Positions 19,552-28,986 of a DNA stretch of 64,000 bases are shown in pieces. The stretch lies in assembly GCF_028330965.1 (NCBI RefSeq), contig NZ_JAQMUB010000037.1:1-64000 (forward strand), given 5' to 3'. A model generated the notes under the pieces. It was not told the origin of the DNA. It made no database searches and saw only the letters and a program-made list of their open reading frames with translations. The translations under genes were made by a program, and so were the position numbers. The stretch's first letter is position 1, and each line of letters opens with the position of its first letter. The DNA is from Oscillatoria sp. CS-180 (GTDB lineage: Bacteria; Cyanobacteriota; Cyanobacteriia; Phormidesmidales; Phormidesmidaceae).

Positions 19552-20979
19552 CTAAGCTTTTTGCTGCAATAGCTCTACTTCTTGCAGCATAACTTCCGGG
19601 TCTTCCATGCGGGGCTTCTGAATATAGTTAACCTTAAATTCTTCTAGAAGATCGGCTAAAAGGATTCTAACTTCGTCCGAGTTTGCCCGTGTGCGGAGTT
19701 CGTAGGCTAATGCATGGCGAAAATCGTGGCTGAGCTGGTCAAGTAGAAGTCGACCTTCGTCATCGGCGTATGAGCTAGCTAAGATTTCGCAGGTTGCCTC
19801 AGACAGATAACTGGCAATACCGTCCAGGGCTTCCTCCGGCAGTCCCATGAAACCGGGGAGCTGGCGTAAACCATCGTACAAGTCGCTACCAATCAGCGCT
19901 CGCTGCAAGCTATGGCGCAGCAGCTTCTCAAGATCAGGTCTGACGGTCGGCATTACCCGCATTACAACTAGGCGTAAGAGACGATCAGACACCTGGTCAA
20001 CTTTGTCAGGGTCCTTATCCACATTGTCGACGAGGGTGTAATCATCCGGCTTTCGCCACACGTCTAAGATGGCTCCCTGACGGATAAAGATTTGCCCTTG
20101 ATTAATGAGTCGAAGAATAATGTATTGAGCTAGGCGATCGCAGGCATAGGCTGCGGGTTCGTGAGTGACTTGACCTAGCAGCTTGGCAACGTTGACGAAG
20201 TGACTGCGTTGCAGATGAACGATCGCAGGAATGATCCTCAACAAACGCCAAAACGGTAGAATCAAGGGCAATTCATACCAGTGTCTCAGCAAAGTTTTCC
20301 CCCAACTAGCACGTGGGTTGTGACGGCTGATCATCCACGTACGTATCAGCAGTTCTAGGCCGAAAAAAAGAATGAATGGTAGATCAATACGCCAAAAATG
20401 GTCAGTTGGAGATCCCAATGGCAGAGTTTCGCGGTAATAGCTCTGCGCTAATAGCGGCTCGATTCGAGTTTGCAGAAAGGCATCTACTGTTTGCCAACCA
20501 TTCTGCTGAATGTACTCTGCCTGCCAAAAGGCTTCAAAGGCTGCCCGGGTGGAATTGGCCCCCGTCAGCTGCTGTATGCGCCGCTCTAGCTGAGCCAATG
20601 CAAATGCCTGCTGTTCGTTCTGGAACAAATTGTTTTCGATTAGCGCAGTGCTTTGCTGCTGTAAGTTGGCTAGCGATCGCTGCGTCTGTTCACTCGCCAA
20701 ACCGGTTTGACGAATATGCGATCGCAATTCCGCTATTTCGTCCAGATAAGCTTCGGTAACTGGATTAGCGATAACACCTTTGACCGGATCATAAACTCTG
20801 ACGAGGTGAGGAAAATAAGTGGCGTAGACAGAGCGAAGCGGTAAGTACGTCAGATTAAAGATAACGAGCAGCAAATTCACCAAGATGACGAGCGTGACAC
20901 TCTGCGTCCAGCGATGCTTCCATCGCGTTAACTGGAGAGAATTGTCATCATGCGACGAGTCTGATAGAGATTGCGCCAT
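19552..20979 (-). CDS. Membrane protein of unknown function
   Basis: 475 residues. One hydrophobic helix near 28-50 is followed by a helical, probably coiled-coil region (about 80-140, with ANLQQQSTALIENNLFQNEQ). A second hydrophobic stretch near 195-215 (RIDLPFILFFGLELLIRTW) leads into an LPLILPFWRLLRIIPAIVHL segment resembling an amphipathic voltage-sensor-like or channel-like helix. The C-terminal 200 residues are soluble and helical. Nothing catalytic is visible. The FFGLELLIRTW and PFWRLLRIIPA strings recall ion-channel sensor regions, but there is no pore motif, so I do not assign a function. It starts at ATG 20979. Confidence 0.75.
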   Translation of the reverse strand: MAQSLSDSSHDDNSLQLTRWKHRWTQSVTLVILVNLLLVIFNLTYLPLRSVYATYFPHLVRVYDPVKGVIANPVTEAYLDEIAELRSHIRQTGLASEQTQRSLANLQQQSTALIENNLFQNEQQAFALAQLERRIQQLTGANSTRAAFEAFWQAEYIQQNGWQTVDAFLQTRIEPLLAQSYYRETLPLGSPTDHFWRIDLPFILFFGLELLIRTWMISRHNPRASWGKTLLRHWYELPLILPFWRLLRIIPAIVHLQRSHFVNVAKLLGQVTHEPAAYACDRLAQYIILRLINQGQIFIRQGAILDVWRKPDDYTLVDNVDKDPDKVDQVSDRLLRLVVMRVMPTVRPDLEKLLRHSLQRALIGSDLYDGLRQLPGFMGLPEEALDGIASYLSEATCEILASSYADDEGRLLLDQLSHDFRHALAYELRTRANSDEVRILLADLLEEFKVNYIQKPRMEDPEVMLQEVELLQQKA

Positions 20980-21138
20980 TTCTTCAATGTCGATGTTGAC
21001 AACCTATGCGGTCAATTGACGGTAAAGCCTCCTTCATGAGGATTCAAAAAGGCTTGACTTACCCCTCACAGTAATGAATCGCAGAATTTGCCTACATCAT
21101 TCGTTGGAAGGAAATTGGGTTTGGCTTCAAAGGGGGAG

Positions 21139-21300
21139 GGAGTTGGTGGTTGGTAGTTAGTGGTTAGTGGTTGGTGGAGAGAGAGTTGGTGGTTGGTGGA
21201 GAGAGTTGGTGATGATTAGTTATCAGTTATTGGTTATTGGTTATTGGTTATTGGTTATTGGTTATCAGTTATTGGTTATTGGTTATTGGTTGGTGGAGAG
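21139..21300 (+). repeat. Composite heptanucleotide repeat field
   Basis: Two blocks of 7-bp units. The first (about 21139-21216) is made of GTTGGTG, GTTGGTA and GTTAGTG units interrupted by GAGAGA. The second (21220-21289) is ten consecutive heptamers: TTATCAG, five TTATTGG, TTATCAG, three TTATTGG. Cyanobacteria are known for heptanucleotide short tandem repeats between genes. The field fills much of the 412-bp gap between the membrane protein and copper chaperone genes; nothing else is seen in that gap. Confidence 0.9.
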
Positions 21301-21391
21301 AGGTTGAGGTGGGTTTCTTATAACTGGAAGGATGGCAAACTTCGGCACAAGCTTTTCTTGGTCGTAATTGCGGGACAGGATTTTATTGCTA

Positions 21392-21595
21392 TTAGCCGGC
21401 TTCGACGGTGTAGCCTGCATCCGCGATCGCCTGCTTCACCTGGGTTGGATCTGACGTGGTTGAGATGGTGACCGCTTTTGTTTCGGTATTCGCGTTCACT
21501 ACTGCTGCAGCATCCAGTGCGTGCACTGATTTTGTAATGGTGTCAGCGCAAGCTGAGCAAGCCATATCAGGAATCGTCAGGTTCAAAGTTGTCAT
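21392..21595 (-). CDS. Heavy-metal-associated (HMA) domain protein, copper chaperone-like
   Basis: 67 residues forming one HMA ferredoxin-like fold: a beta strand LNLTIPDM, the metal site MACSAC (C13, C16), a helix ADTITKSVHAL, and the closing DAGYTVEAG. Proteins of this size (CopZ/Atx1) carry Cu(I) to P-type ATPases or other targets in the cytoplasm. No copper ATPase is in the window, so the partner is unknown. The usual Gly after the first Met-x-Cys is replaced (ACSAC), which is common in this family. It starts at ATG 21595. Confidence 0.88.
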   Translation of the reverse strand: MTTLNLTIPDMACSACADTITKSVHALDAAAVVNANTETKAVTISTTSDPTQVKQAIADAGYTVEAG

Positions 21596-21719
21596 AGTGT
21601 TGCTGCTCTAGAGACGTCTTATTGTTAGTTCCAGATCGTAACCTAGCATCAGGATCCCCATACCGTAACGACCATCGAAATTGTTTCTACAGGATGTGCT
21701 CTTCAATTCTCCCGATCAC

Positions 21720-22643
21720 TTACCCCAAGCCAATTTCGCTTAAGCGTTGGGTGAGATATTCTCCTGCGGTCTGGCTGGGAAATTTTGCCTGGCCGCCTGT
21801 ACGAGCAACGCAGGTTGGCAAGGGGGACAGATCCGTTTCGGGGCGAGGATGAATGAAAAAGGGCAGAGAAAATCGTCGATCGCGATCGTTCTCTGGATTC
21901 GTTACCCGATGAGTCGTACTTTTGAACAGCCCGTTGGTTAGATTTTGCAGCATATCGCCCGTGTCAACGATGAGCTGTCCTGGAATGGCGGCGATCGGCA
22001 GCCAAGTACCATCGTTCTGCAACAACTCCAGTCCGGGAGTCGTTGCCTCACAAAGGATTGTGAGCAGATTGATGTCTTCGTGGGCAGCGGCGCGAATGCT
22101 GGCGGGAGAGGCTGCCGCTGGAATCGGGGGATAGTGCAGCACCCGCAAGAGTGTGGGGCTATCAATCGTCGCGTTTCGCAAAAAGTCTCTGGGCAAGTCC
22201 AGATAGAGGGCACAGGCTTCTAACAGCACGTTCGCGCACTGCTCCAACTGTTCAAACAGCGTCAGCATGGCTGGTCGAAAAGCAGGCACTTCCTCAGGCC
22301 AGAGATTGCCAGGAACCGCCGTTTCCCGTCCGATGTGCCAAAACTCTTTGAGGTCAGGATGGGGAGATGATTTGGCATGTTCTCGTCCAAAGGCGGTGAA
22401 TCCCCTCTGGCCCTTCAATGTCAGGTCTTCATAAGCGGCCTTAACCGGGTCGGGTAGGGAAAACAGTATGTTGGCAGCGGCATAGGCAGCTTGGATCAAC
22501 TCCGCGCTGATGCCGTGGTTGGTTAGGGCCAGAAACCCAACCTGCTCTAGAGCCTCGCCCAATTCTTGAACGAACTGTCGCTGCTGAATCGCGGACCCGT
22601 TTACAAAGTCCGTCAAGGTCAGCACTGGAATCGTCTGTGACAT
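21720..22643 (-). CDS. 2-oxoglutarate/Fe(II) oxygenase, isopenicillin N synthase family
   Basis: 307 residues. The N-terminal DIOX_N-like part includes GEALEQVGFLALTNHGI. The catalytic core has the iron ligands His and Asp in AAHEDINLLTIL (about 190-201), the third His in KSTTHRV, and the co-substrate Arg in RFSLPFFIHP. The VDTGDMLQNLTNG segment is a family signature. These enzymes hydroxylate, desaturate or cyclise small molecules. In the absence of neighbouring pathway genes the substrate is unknown. It starts at ATG 22643 and is divergent from the phosphoesterase gene, with 94 bp between. Confidence 0.9.
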   Translation of the reverse strand: MSQTIPVLTLTDFVNGSAIQQRQFVQELGEALEQVGFLALTNHGISAELIQAAYAAANILFSLPDPVKAAYEDLTLKGQRGFTAFGREHAKSSPHPDLKEFWHIGRETAVPGNLWPEEVPAFRPAMLTLFEQLEQCANVLLEACALYLDLPRDFLRNATIDSPTLLRVLHYPPIPAAASPASIRAAAHEDINLLTILCEATTPGLELLQNDGTWLPIAAIPGQLIVDTGDMLQNLTNGLFKSTTHRVTNPENDRDRRFSLPFFIHPRPETDLSPLPTCVARTGGQAKFPSQTAGEYLTQRLSEIGLG

Positions 22644-22737
22644 GGTGCCGTCGTGTCGAGTGTTGTTTCAGAATACGCTTTTGATCCCTAAAAACAACAG
22701 GCTGTGGCACAGTGAAAGACGACGTTTTGCGATCGCT

Positions 22738-23385
22738 ATGGAAACGCTAGTCATTCACGACCAGTCCTTGGAATTGCTGCCTGAAAAAGCGGCTCATCTG
22801 CCTGACCAAAAGGCGCTTCTAATCTCGGATGTGCATTTGGGCAAGTCGGAAACCTTTCAGCGGTTTGGCATTCCGATTTCAAGCCAGGTGAATCAGGCGA
22901 CGTTGAATCGGTTGCGGCAGGCTTGCGATCGCACAGGTGCACAGCAGCTTTTCATCCTCGGGGATCTGTTTCACGCGAAGGTCGGCATGGTTGACGAAGT
23001 GATTGATAGCTGGCTTAAGTTTTTAGCGGAAACGCAGCTGGAGGCTCATCTGATTCTGGGCAACCACGATCGCGGCCTGCTGGATTTCTTATCTCAGCTC
23101 TCGGTGACCTGCTACACAACACCGATTGATTTTGGGCCTTGGGTGCTGAGCCACGAACCGTTGCCGATGTCGTCTGGCGTCAATATTTGCGGGCATATTC
23201 ATCCTTGTGTGCGGATTGGGCGCGGCAGCGATCGCCTGCGATTGCCCTGCTTTTACTGGGAGAAGCAGCTGAATCGCCTGACCCTGCCGTCATTTGGAGA
23301 GTTTACTGGCGGATACGATGTCGCGATCGGGCACCATGCAACGGCCTATGTAGTAGCTGAAGATGTGGTGACCCCGTTTGGCTAA
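22738..23385 (+). CDS. PdeM-like metallophosphoesterase
   Basis: 215 residues from ATG 22738; the frame could open earlier, but the conserved sequence begins here. Calcineurin-like metal motifs are in order: SDVHLGKSETF (D31, H33), GDLFHAK (D76), GNHDRG (108-113), a late SHEPLP and CGHIHPCVRIG. The HLGK and short length match the PdeM family (ligase-associated DNA damage response endonuclease). No ligase or helicase partner of that system lies beside it, so a DNA repair role is only inferred from the family. Confidence 0.82.
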   Translation: METLVIHDQSLELLPEKAAHLPDQKALLISDVHLGKSETFQRFGIPISSQVNQATLNRLRQACDRTGAQQLFILGDLFHAKVGMVDEVIDSWLKFLAETQLEAHLILGNHDRGLLDFLSQLSVTCYTTPIDFGPWVLSHEPLPMSSGVNICGHIHPCVRIGRGSDRLRLPCFYWEKQLNRLTLPSFGEFTGGYDVAIGHHATAYVVAEDVVTPFG

Positions 23386-23419
23386 GTCCAGAGCTGCTCC
23401 TGTTCCAAGTTGTCTTACG

Positions 23420-23572
23420 TCATATCAGCTGATTGTAATAAGCTCTCCAGCCACCGAATTTCGTAATTTCCTGTTTGCCATCGACCGTCATGATCTCGTC
23501 GATGACGCCTAGAACCACCTCAACATCGGCTAGTTTGACCTTGCCTATCGCTAGCCCTAGGGATTCCTGCAT
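23420..23572 (-). CDS. Possible small protein, 50 residues
   Basis: An ATG-started frame of 50 codons (MQESLGLAIGKVKLADVEVV at the start, FGGWRAYYNQLI at the end). An AGG lies about 16 nt upstream, with a purine-rich GGAAAAA nearer the start. The composition is protein-like (alternating hydrophobic residues, a GGW turn, no stops), but no family is recognised. It could be a real small gene or the remnant of a longer one. Confidence 0.35.
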   Translation of the reverse strand: MQESLGLAIGKVKLADVEVVLGVIDEIMTVDGKQEITKFGGWRAYYNQLI

Positions 23573-24242
23573 TGAAATTTTTCCTAATCCTGCTAGCGGA
23601 ACATCCTAAACTTCAACAGCGATCGCCCCCCCTATTGAACGCGAATCATGGCGTCTCGAACGCTATGTCGAATCCTCTTTGCCGAGGGCACCAGGAGCAC
23701 CCACTAAAGTACGTTTAGGGGAACAGGTCACAATCATGATGACTAGCGTCAGAACTTGTAGGGATAGCTCACTCACAATTGCAAAATTGGCAGACCAGTA
23801 GCTGCCAAAGCAAAATGTGAGGAATGTCACCAAGCATCTGTCGAAACGCATCAAAATTTTCTGCTGAGTACCTGTGCTGGTCGCGTGTTAGATGTAGGGA
23901 TGTGCAAGTATGCCAGCTACAAATCAGTCATAACCTTTTCTCGAAATTCAAAGCATATTGCGTTACGGTATCTTTCTACGGACTAATTATCCGATGATAC
24001 AGATGTAATATGTTTTTTTGGCAAGACCATCTGTATTGCTTCCCTGTTTGCACTTTTTCCTGATATGGCTGCTCTCCCGTGTGTCGGATATTTTCCGCCT
24101 CAAGCCGTAGTACTTCCTACATCTACATACTGCTTCGTAATGCTCTGCTTAAAACAGGCTGTCGCTTCATAAGCATGCCAATCTAATATCAGGGTGACTT
24201 GGTAAATCAGTTCCTGTAACGCCCCCGAACAGATTTCTAGTC
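23573..24242. other. Intergenic region upstream of the 960-residue protein
   Basis: No gene is supported in 670 bases. A 63-codon hydrophobic frame on the minus strand (23663-23854) was considered and not accepted. The stretch from about 23940 to 24240 is relatively AT-rich and probably contains the promoter of the downstream secreted-protein gene; no clear -35/-10 pair could be fixed. Confidence 0.4.
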
Positions 24243-27125
24243 ATGAAAATTGTCACTTCCGCTGTTTTTCAGGGTACTTCTACCCTGTCCACCGTCGTGC
24301 TGGCTTCTACTAGTCTTGTCGTAGTCAATGCTGCGATCGCTCACGCCATGCCAACCATTCAGGTTGATAGCGACGGATCCGTTCAAGTTGATAGTAATGC
24401 CTTCGACTTATCAACAGGTCCCAACCGAAATTCATCGAATATTCCCATGCCTCGCAGTTTGATTCAGCAGCGTGAAGAAGGCGTTGCTCAACCTGTTCGT
24501 CGTGACCAACTCGCCCCCAACTCTATCGAGTTTAGAACCGATGCCGATAGCATTAATCGACAGCTACAGCCACTACTGCCAGGGTTCGAAATTCGTGAAG
24601 AATCCCTCCGACTCTCAACTCAATTTGAACTGCAATATATTCCTGGCGATCACGGCTATGGCGAAGGTATTCAAGTTGCTGTTTATGGTCCAGACGGTAG
24701 CGTTAAGACGGTAGAACGAGGATTTGTGCGGGGTGATATTGTACGTATTGGTCCTGATGGACAAGCGCTGCCTAGAGTTGCTCAAATCACCGCCGTGTAT
24801 GGGACTGAAGATACCGTCGAACTGCGAGTCTTGAACATTCAGCGTGATGGTGGTCAACCCCGCGAATCCGGTGTTTACTTCACAACCACTGGTGAATTGG
24901 CTGTGGAAGACTTACCTGGTGGAGGCGACTTGGATTTTGACGATGGCAATTATTTTGAGTTGTCTGGCGGGCAGGGCGCCACTCGTGTCTTTCAAGAGGT
25001 TCAAGCCGTTTCAGACACCGTTACTTATCGTACAGAGATCGTTGAAACGCCTTTGATGCCACTGCTGCGCGAAGAGCAAATTGTGGATGAACGTTCCATG
25101 CGCGTAGAGCAAACATTTACTGAGGTTGAAGAAGAACGAGAGTTTGGTTACATCGAGAACGATTTGATCGCTCCTCATCTCTTACCTCATGCTGCTGGTA
25201 TTAGCACAGCTGACGATGAGCAGCTTGTTTATAGCCAATATACGGATGCGGCCCAAGTGCGCCTGGGCAGCGATGGCGCTAGTTTAGTCGGACAGTTGCC
25301 TCCGCTGGTCAGCAATCCGGATAGTCCACCCACCTTGCTGACTGGCAGCCTCCAGGTTGACCCTACGGTCGAAGACAATCGAGCGGGTATTAATGTCACC
25401 CTTGGCCTAACTCAATTTTTGGCTCCCACTCACCGAGCAGCGATTGATATGTATGGTCAGACGCTGGTTAATCCTGATCTTGATGGGCCAACTCTCCTCC
25501 AGCCCACAGGACTGATCAATAACACTCGTTTAGTTGGGTTTGTCCCTCCGACACCTGAACAGACAGTGCCGGGCGATCGCCTTTCTTCCATCGATGGCGT
25601 GTTCGATTTACCGGACAATCAGACCATCATCATTGCGCCTCCTGAACCTGATCAAGTGGGATCGGGGGACTCTGCCTACCTGCGTAACGTAGGCGGATTA
25701 ATTGTCGTCAAGAACGATGGCACTTTGGAATTTGTTCCGCAGTGGAATCAGCAGGGATACCTAACTGAACCCTTCACGCTGACCGCAGGTTCAGCCCGTC
25801 AGGTGATTTATGCCTTGGTTCCTCAACAGGCCGACCAAAATCTACAGCTAGGACAGTCTTACGCTGTTCTTAACCAGTCTGCGAATGGGTATCAAATTCT
25901 GGATGGCGGCTACCAGATCATTGCCGCGAACCAGTATCCTGAGAACTTTAGACAAGAGCTTCTAGACGTCTATGCCGTCGAGGATACGCTAGCAGGAAAG
26001 AATTTCTCAACTGAACGCTTCAATGGCATTCGCGGAAGCTATCGTCAGGTACCAGGAGGACCCCTGATCAGCACGTTCGATGTCACTCAGCCGGATGCCG
26101 TTGATGCCCGTGTTGGAAACCAGCTCTCAACCCCAGACACTATAATCCCGGCAGATCCAGGTCAAACAGGTTACTTCACCACAACAGTAGCAGGCGGTCT
26201 CTATGTCCGAGGTGCACTCGCAGTAGGGCTAGGCAATCAGCGAGATAGCGTTACAACTACCACGTCTACATTGCAGGGCCAAGTTGATGTAACCTCTCGG
26301 CAAGTAACGACCAACGTGTTTGCGACTCCTCAAACGCAGGTCGAAACCCGGACGACAGAGCTCATTAACCGCACCAGTGAAACAAGACTGCAAACCGGGC
26401 GAACCACTTTTGATATCGATGCTGACGGTATCTTGAGTAATATCGACGTACAGCTCAACGCGCCTGTTATAACGTCACCTGTCTCAGAATTTTTAGAATC
26501 TCCCACCGTCGTAGATACCTCGGTACAACTGGGGACTGAATATCTGGCAAGTTCGATAACAGAAACGTCCACCGATGCTGTGCTCGTAGAAGACAGTGTT
26601 CGTTTGGTTGATCAGCAAATTACTGTTGACAAAGACGCCTACCCAAACTTTTCCCCGGTCATCGGTGAATTGGCAGTAGGTGGTGTGCTGAATTTAGGAC
26701 AGACTCCTTGGACGCCTGCGGCGAATACTGTACGAGCAGAGTTGTTTGCTCAGGCAACCGTTTTAGGGCGTGAAAACACCAGAGAAACTACAGGTTGGCG
26801 TGTTGAAGCAGTGATTAACCCTTTTGGAGAAGAACACCGTCCAGCCTATAGCTATGATCAAGACGGCACGCTAACCCCGATTTATCAAACCCAACTGGTA
26901 CTGGATGAGGATGGCAATCCGGTAATGGCAGCCGTAACAGATGCCTCTGGTCAACCTATGGAGGTGGAAACTTCTGAGTTTGTTCTAAATGAAGCAGGAG
27001 AGCGTATTCCTCAGACAGTTGGTACTGGCCGACCTGTAGGCCCCAAAGTCTATTTACGGGTTGAGGATGTGTTTGCCCGAGATGAGGGAGTCTTGGTAGA
27101 CGGTGGTCTGACGTTTGATTTTTGA
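24243..27125 (+). CDS. Large secreted or outer-membrane protein, unknown
   Basis: 960 residues. It begins with a Sec signal peptide (hydrophobic about 12-33, cut probably after AIAHA). The rest is acidic, rich in T, V, Q, D and G, with almost no Cys and no further membrane helix, as expected for beta-structured cell-surface proteins. Near 650-760 it has alternating patterns such as VTTTTSTLQGQVDVTSRQVTT and RTTELINRTSETRLQTGRTT. It ends in GGLTFDF, a C-terminal aromatic like those that address proteins to the outer-membrane barrel machinery. No named domain is recognised. It ends 73 nt before the convergent glycosyltransferase, with a shared hairpin. Confidence 0.8.
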   Translation: MKIVTSAVFQGTSTLSTVVLASTSLVVVNAAIAHAMPTIQVDSDGSVQVDSNAFDLSTGPNRNSSNIPMPRSLIQQREEGVAQPVRRDQLAPNSIEFRTDADSINRQLQPLLPGFEIREESLRLSTQFELQYIPGDHGYGEGIQVAVYGPDGSVKTVERGFVRGDIVRIGPDGQALPRVAQITAVYGTEDTVELRVLNIQRDGGQPRESGVYFTTTGELAVEDLPGGGDLDFDDGNYFELSGGQGATRVFQEVQAVSDTVTYRTEIVETPLMPLLREEQIVDERSMRVEQTFTEVEEEREFGYIENDLIAPHLLPHAAGISTADDEQLVYSQYTDAAQVRLGSDGASLVGQLPPLVSNPDSPPTLLTGSLQVDPTVEDNRAGINVTLGLTQFLAPTHRAAIDMYGQTLVNPDLDGPTLLQPTGLINNTRLVGFVPPTPEQTVPGDRLSSIDGVFDLPDNQTIIIAPPEPDQVGSGDSAYLRNVGGLIVVKNDGTLEFVPQWNQQGYLTEPFTLTAGSARQVIYALVPQQADQNLQLGQSYAVLNQSANGYQILDGGYQIIAANQYPENFRQELLDVYAVEDTLAGKNFSTERFNGIRGSYRQVPGGPLISTFDVTQPDAVDARVGNQLSTPDTIIPADPGQTGYFTTTVAGGLYVRGALAVGLGNQRDSVTTTTSTLQGQVDVTSRQVTTNVFATPQTQVETRTTELINRTSETRLQTGRTTFDIDADGILSNIDVQLNAPVITSPVSEFLESPTVVDTSVQLGTEYLASSITETSTDAVLVEDSVRLVDQQITVDKDAYPNFSPVIGELAVGGVLNLGQTPWTPAANTVRAELFAQATVLGRENTRETTGWRVEAVINPFGEEHRPAYSYDQDGTLTPIYQTQLVLDEDGNPVMAAVTDASGQPMEVETSEFVLNEAGERIPQTVGTGRPVGPKVYLRVEDVFARDEGVLVDGGLTFDF

Positions 27126-27162
27126 GCAAATCTATACAAAGTCACTCATTACTGCGCCGATT

Positions 27163-27197
27163 GATGTGTTGCCTGCTTCCAGCAGGCTTGACACATC
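27163..27197. terminator. Hairpin between convergent genes
   Basis: Stem of two perfect 7-bp blocks (gatgtgt/acacatc and gcctgct/agcaggc) separated by a small asymmetric bulge, with a 3-nt loop. It fills the space between the stops of the 960-residue protein gene and the ALG10-like gene and should act in both directions. Confidence 0.7.
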
Positions 27198-27198
27198 A

Positions 27199-28422
27199 TC
27201 AAGATTGGCTAACGAGTTGCTCTGCAGATGAGTTGCTTTGAGATTGTTCTGGCCTAATTTCTACGATATGAGCGGGTTCTTTGGCCTTGAGAAACCAAAG
27301 AATCACGATTAAGGGCAGAGCATACTTGTCCCATGGAAAGGCTTTGAGCATGATGCCAGCATTGAATAGAACCATCCAAAAAGTCAGATTGACAGAATAG
27401 AAACGCCAACAAGTTAATAAAGCTAATCCATAAAACAGCACATTGGCGAGCTGCTTAACAGGCATAGCCTGAGCGATTTCCCAGACGACGCCTTTGCAAT
27501 TCGTTGGCGTAAACACAATTAACAGAAAAAGCAGGATGGCTGCAATGACAGCTTTGGAACGACAAAAAGGTTGCTTCCTAAATTTTTGCGGAAATAGAAA
27601 ACATTCGGGAAGGACGTAAAAAAAACCTATACAGGCTAGAAAATACAGGCTGCTGTCAATTGCCAAGCGATCTAGGAAAGCGGAGATATTCCAGAACTGC
27701 AACAGTTGCTCTGGGTTCAAGCTTTGTAAATCCTGCTGTACCGGGGGAACTGAACGATGCTCAAAGGCGGCAGCAGGAGCAAATCCGTTAAAAATTAGAA
27801 GCCAAACTAGGATCGTCGAAGCGGCGACAGAGCTACTGAAAAAGCTTGTATTCAGCTGCCGACGTTTTTTGACTGCATTGAATAGTTCATAAGCCGAAAT
27901 GGCAAGTGGAAAGGCTAGCATGTATTGCCGTGATGCGATCGCTAATATGAAGCTCAACCCACTGCTTAAGGCTCGATGCCGCAGATAAAAACTAACCCCA
28001 AGCAGAACAAAAAAAATTGCGATGATGTCTGTGTAGTAAAGCGTGCTGAACCAAAGAAAGTATGGACAGAGAAAAAGCCCAAACAGTGCCTTAATGGGTG
28101 TCATACCGTCTCTATTTCCCGGCCAGCCTATGATAAGGGCGATCGCTATTGACAATACGAAATTGGCTAAACGACCCCAAAAAAGTTCCCCAGGGAATAT
28201 TTGCTGTAGTTTTCCATAGAAGACGAATGGTAGCGGAGTATTAAGTTGATCGTAGTTACGGATTTGCTCTAATGAAGGCAACAATGAGTGACTAAACTGT
28301 CGACTCGTCTCGAAAAAAGATGACTCATCTGCCCACGGTAAACCCTGAAGCTGATCAACCCCAAAGAATAGTGCAGAATAGACTGCCAATATTAATACTG
28401 TCAGTAAGCATAAAGGTTTCAT
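27199..28422 (-). CDS. ALG10/DIE2-like membrane glycosyltransferase (GT-C)
   Basis: 407 residues with about nine to ten transmembrane segments. After the first helix comes an acidic lumen-side loop (PWADESSFFETSRQFS, about 29-44), as in GT-C enzymes that use dolichyl- or polyprenyl-phosphate sugars. The segment LWFSTLYYTDIIAIFFVLL followed by ASRQYMLAFPLAI closely resembles, from memory, the LYYTE...FF and FRQTNI region of eukaryotic ALG10. The predicted role is transfer of a sugar from a lipid carrier at the membrane. Acceptor and donor are unknown, and no oligosaccharide cluster surrounds it. It starts at ATG 28422. Confidence 0.6.
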   Translation of the reverse strand: MKPLCLLTVLILAVYSALFFGVDQLQGLPWADESSFFETSRQFSHSLLPSLEQIRNYDQLNTPLPFVFYGKLQQIFPGELFWGRLANFVLSIAIALIIGWPGNRDGMTPIKALFGLFLCPYFLWFSTLYYTDIIAIFFVLLGVSFYLRHRALSSGLSFILAIASRQYMLAFPLAISAYELFNAVKKRRQLNTSFFSSSVAASTILVWLLIFNGFAPAAAFEHRSVPPVQQDLQSLNPEQLLQFWNISAFLDRLAIDSSLYFLACIGFFYVLPECFLFPQKFRKQPFCRSKAVIAAILLFLLIVFTPTNCKGVVWEIAQAMPVKQLANVLFYGLALLTCWRFYSVNLTFWMVLFNAGIMLKAFPWDKYALPLIVILWFLKAKEPAHIVEIRPEQSQSNSSAEQLVSQS

Positions 28423-28986
28423 CGTAAAAATAGAACTTAACCATTTCGCTCATATTCTTCCAAAACTGACACAAATTCTGTGTTTTTTTTGACAACATTT
28501 TCACAAATTAAATTTCAAATACGGAGAGCACATTGACATCTTCTCCATCTCTATGAAGCAACTTCAACTTTTGGTTAGGCGCAAAAAAGCCATCAAGCAG
28601 AAATTTATTCCTAACGGAATATTGACATTTCCTTGAAATTAAAGTAATCGAAAAAATCAAGCCCTTGAAGTTTTCGGCAGTCAATTATTTGAAATTGATT
28701 TCTATTCATCCAAGTCCCGAATTTAAGCGCTGCACTCATTTGGCTTAAGCCCTTTAGCAGCAGGAAGTTTTAGACTGGAAAGAGATTCGCTTTTTCTGGC
28801 TAACCTTGACCTTTTACCTTTGGTTTCCTGCCTTTTGCCGTCGCTAAGGTTTGATAACTCAAACACTGGAACATGAATCTACCCTTGATCTTCTTGTTTC
28901 CTTTAATGAAATCGTCCCTGGGTTGTTGCACAACCATTCTGTTGCGGTAAAGTAGGCCGTAGATTTTGGACTATCTGTGGGGAGAT
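28423..28986. other. Divergent intergenic region, 564 bp
   Basis: It lies between the divergent ALG10-like and lipoprotein phosphoesterase genes and must contain both promoters. It is AT-rich at its left side, with runs of A and T and a ttgaca-like string at 28489. No open frame with a start and a ribosome binding site is convincing. A short peptide-like frame reading FNEIVPGLLHNHSVAVK on the plus strand (about 28900-28951) may be a coding remnant. Confidence 0.4.

Noticed and set aside
21220-21289. Tandem units that might look like a CRISPR array
   Set aside because: Units are 7 bp and directly abutting, with no spacers and no cas genes; it is a heptamer microsatellite.
23663-23854. 63-codon hydrophobic minus-strand frame
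   Set aside because: No ribosome site, no recognisable family and an abrupt end; no support beyond openness.
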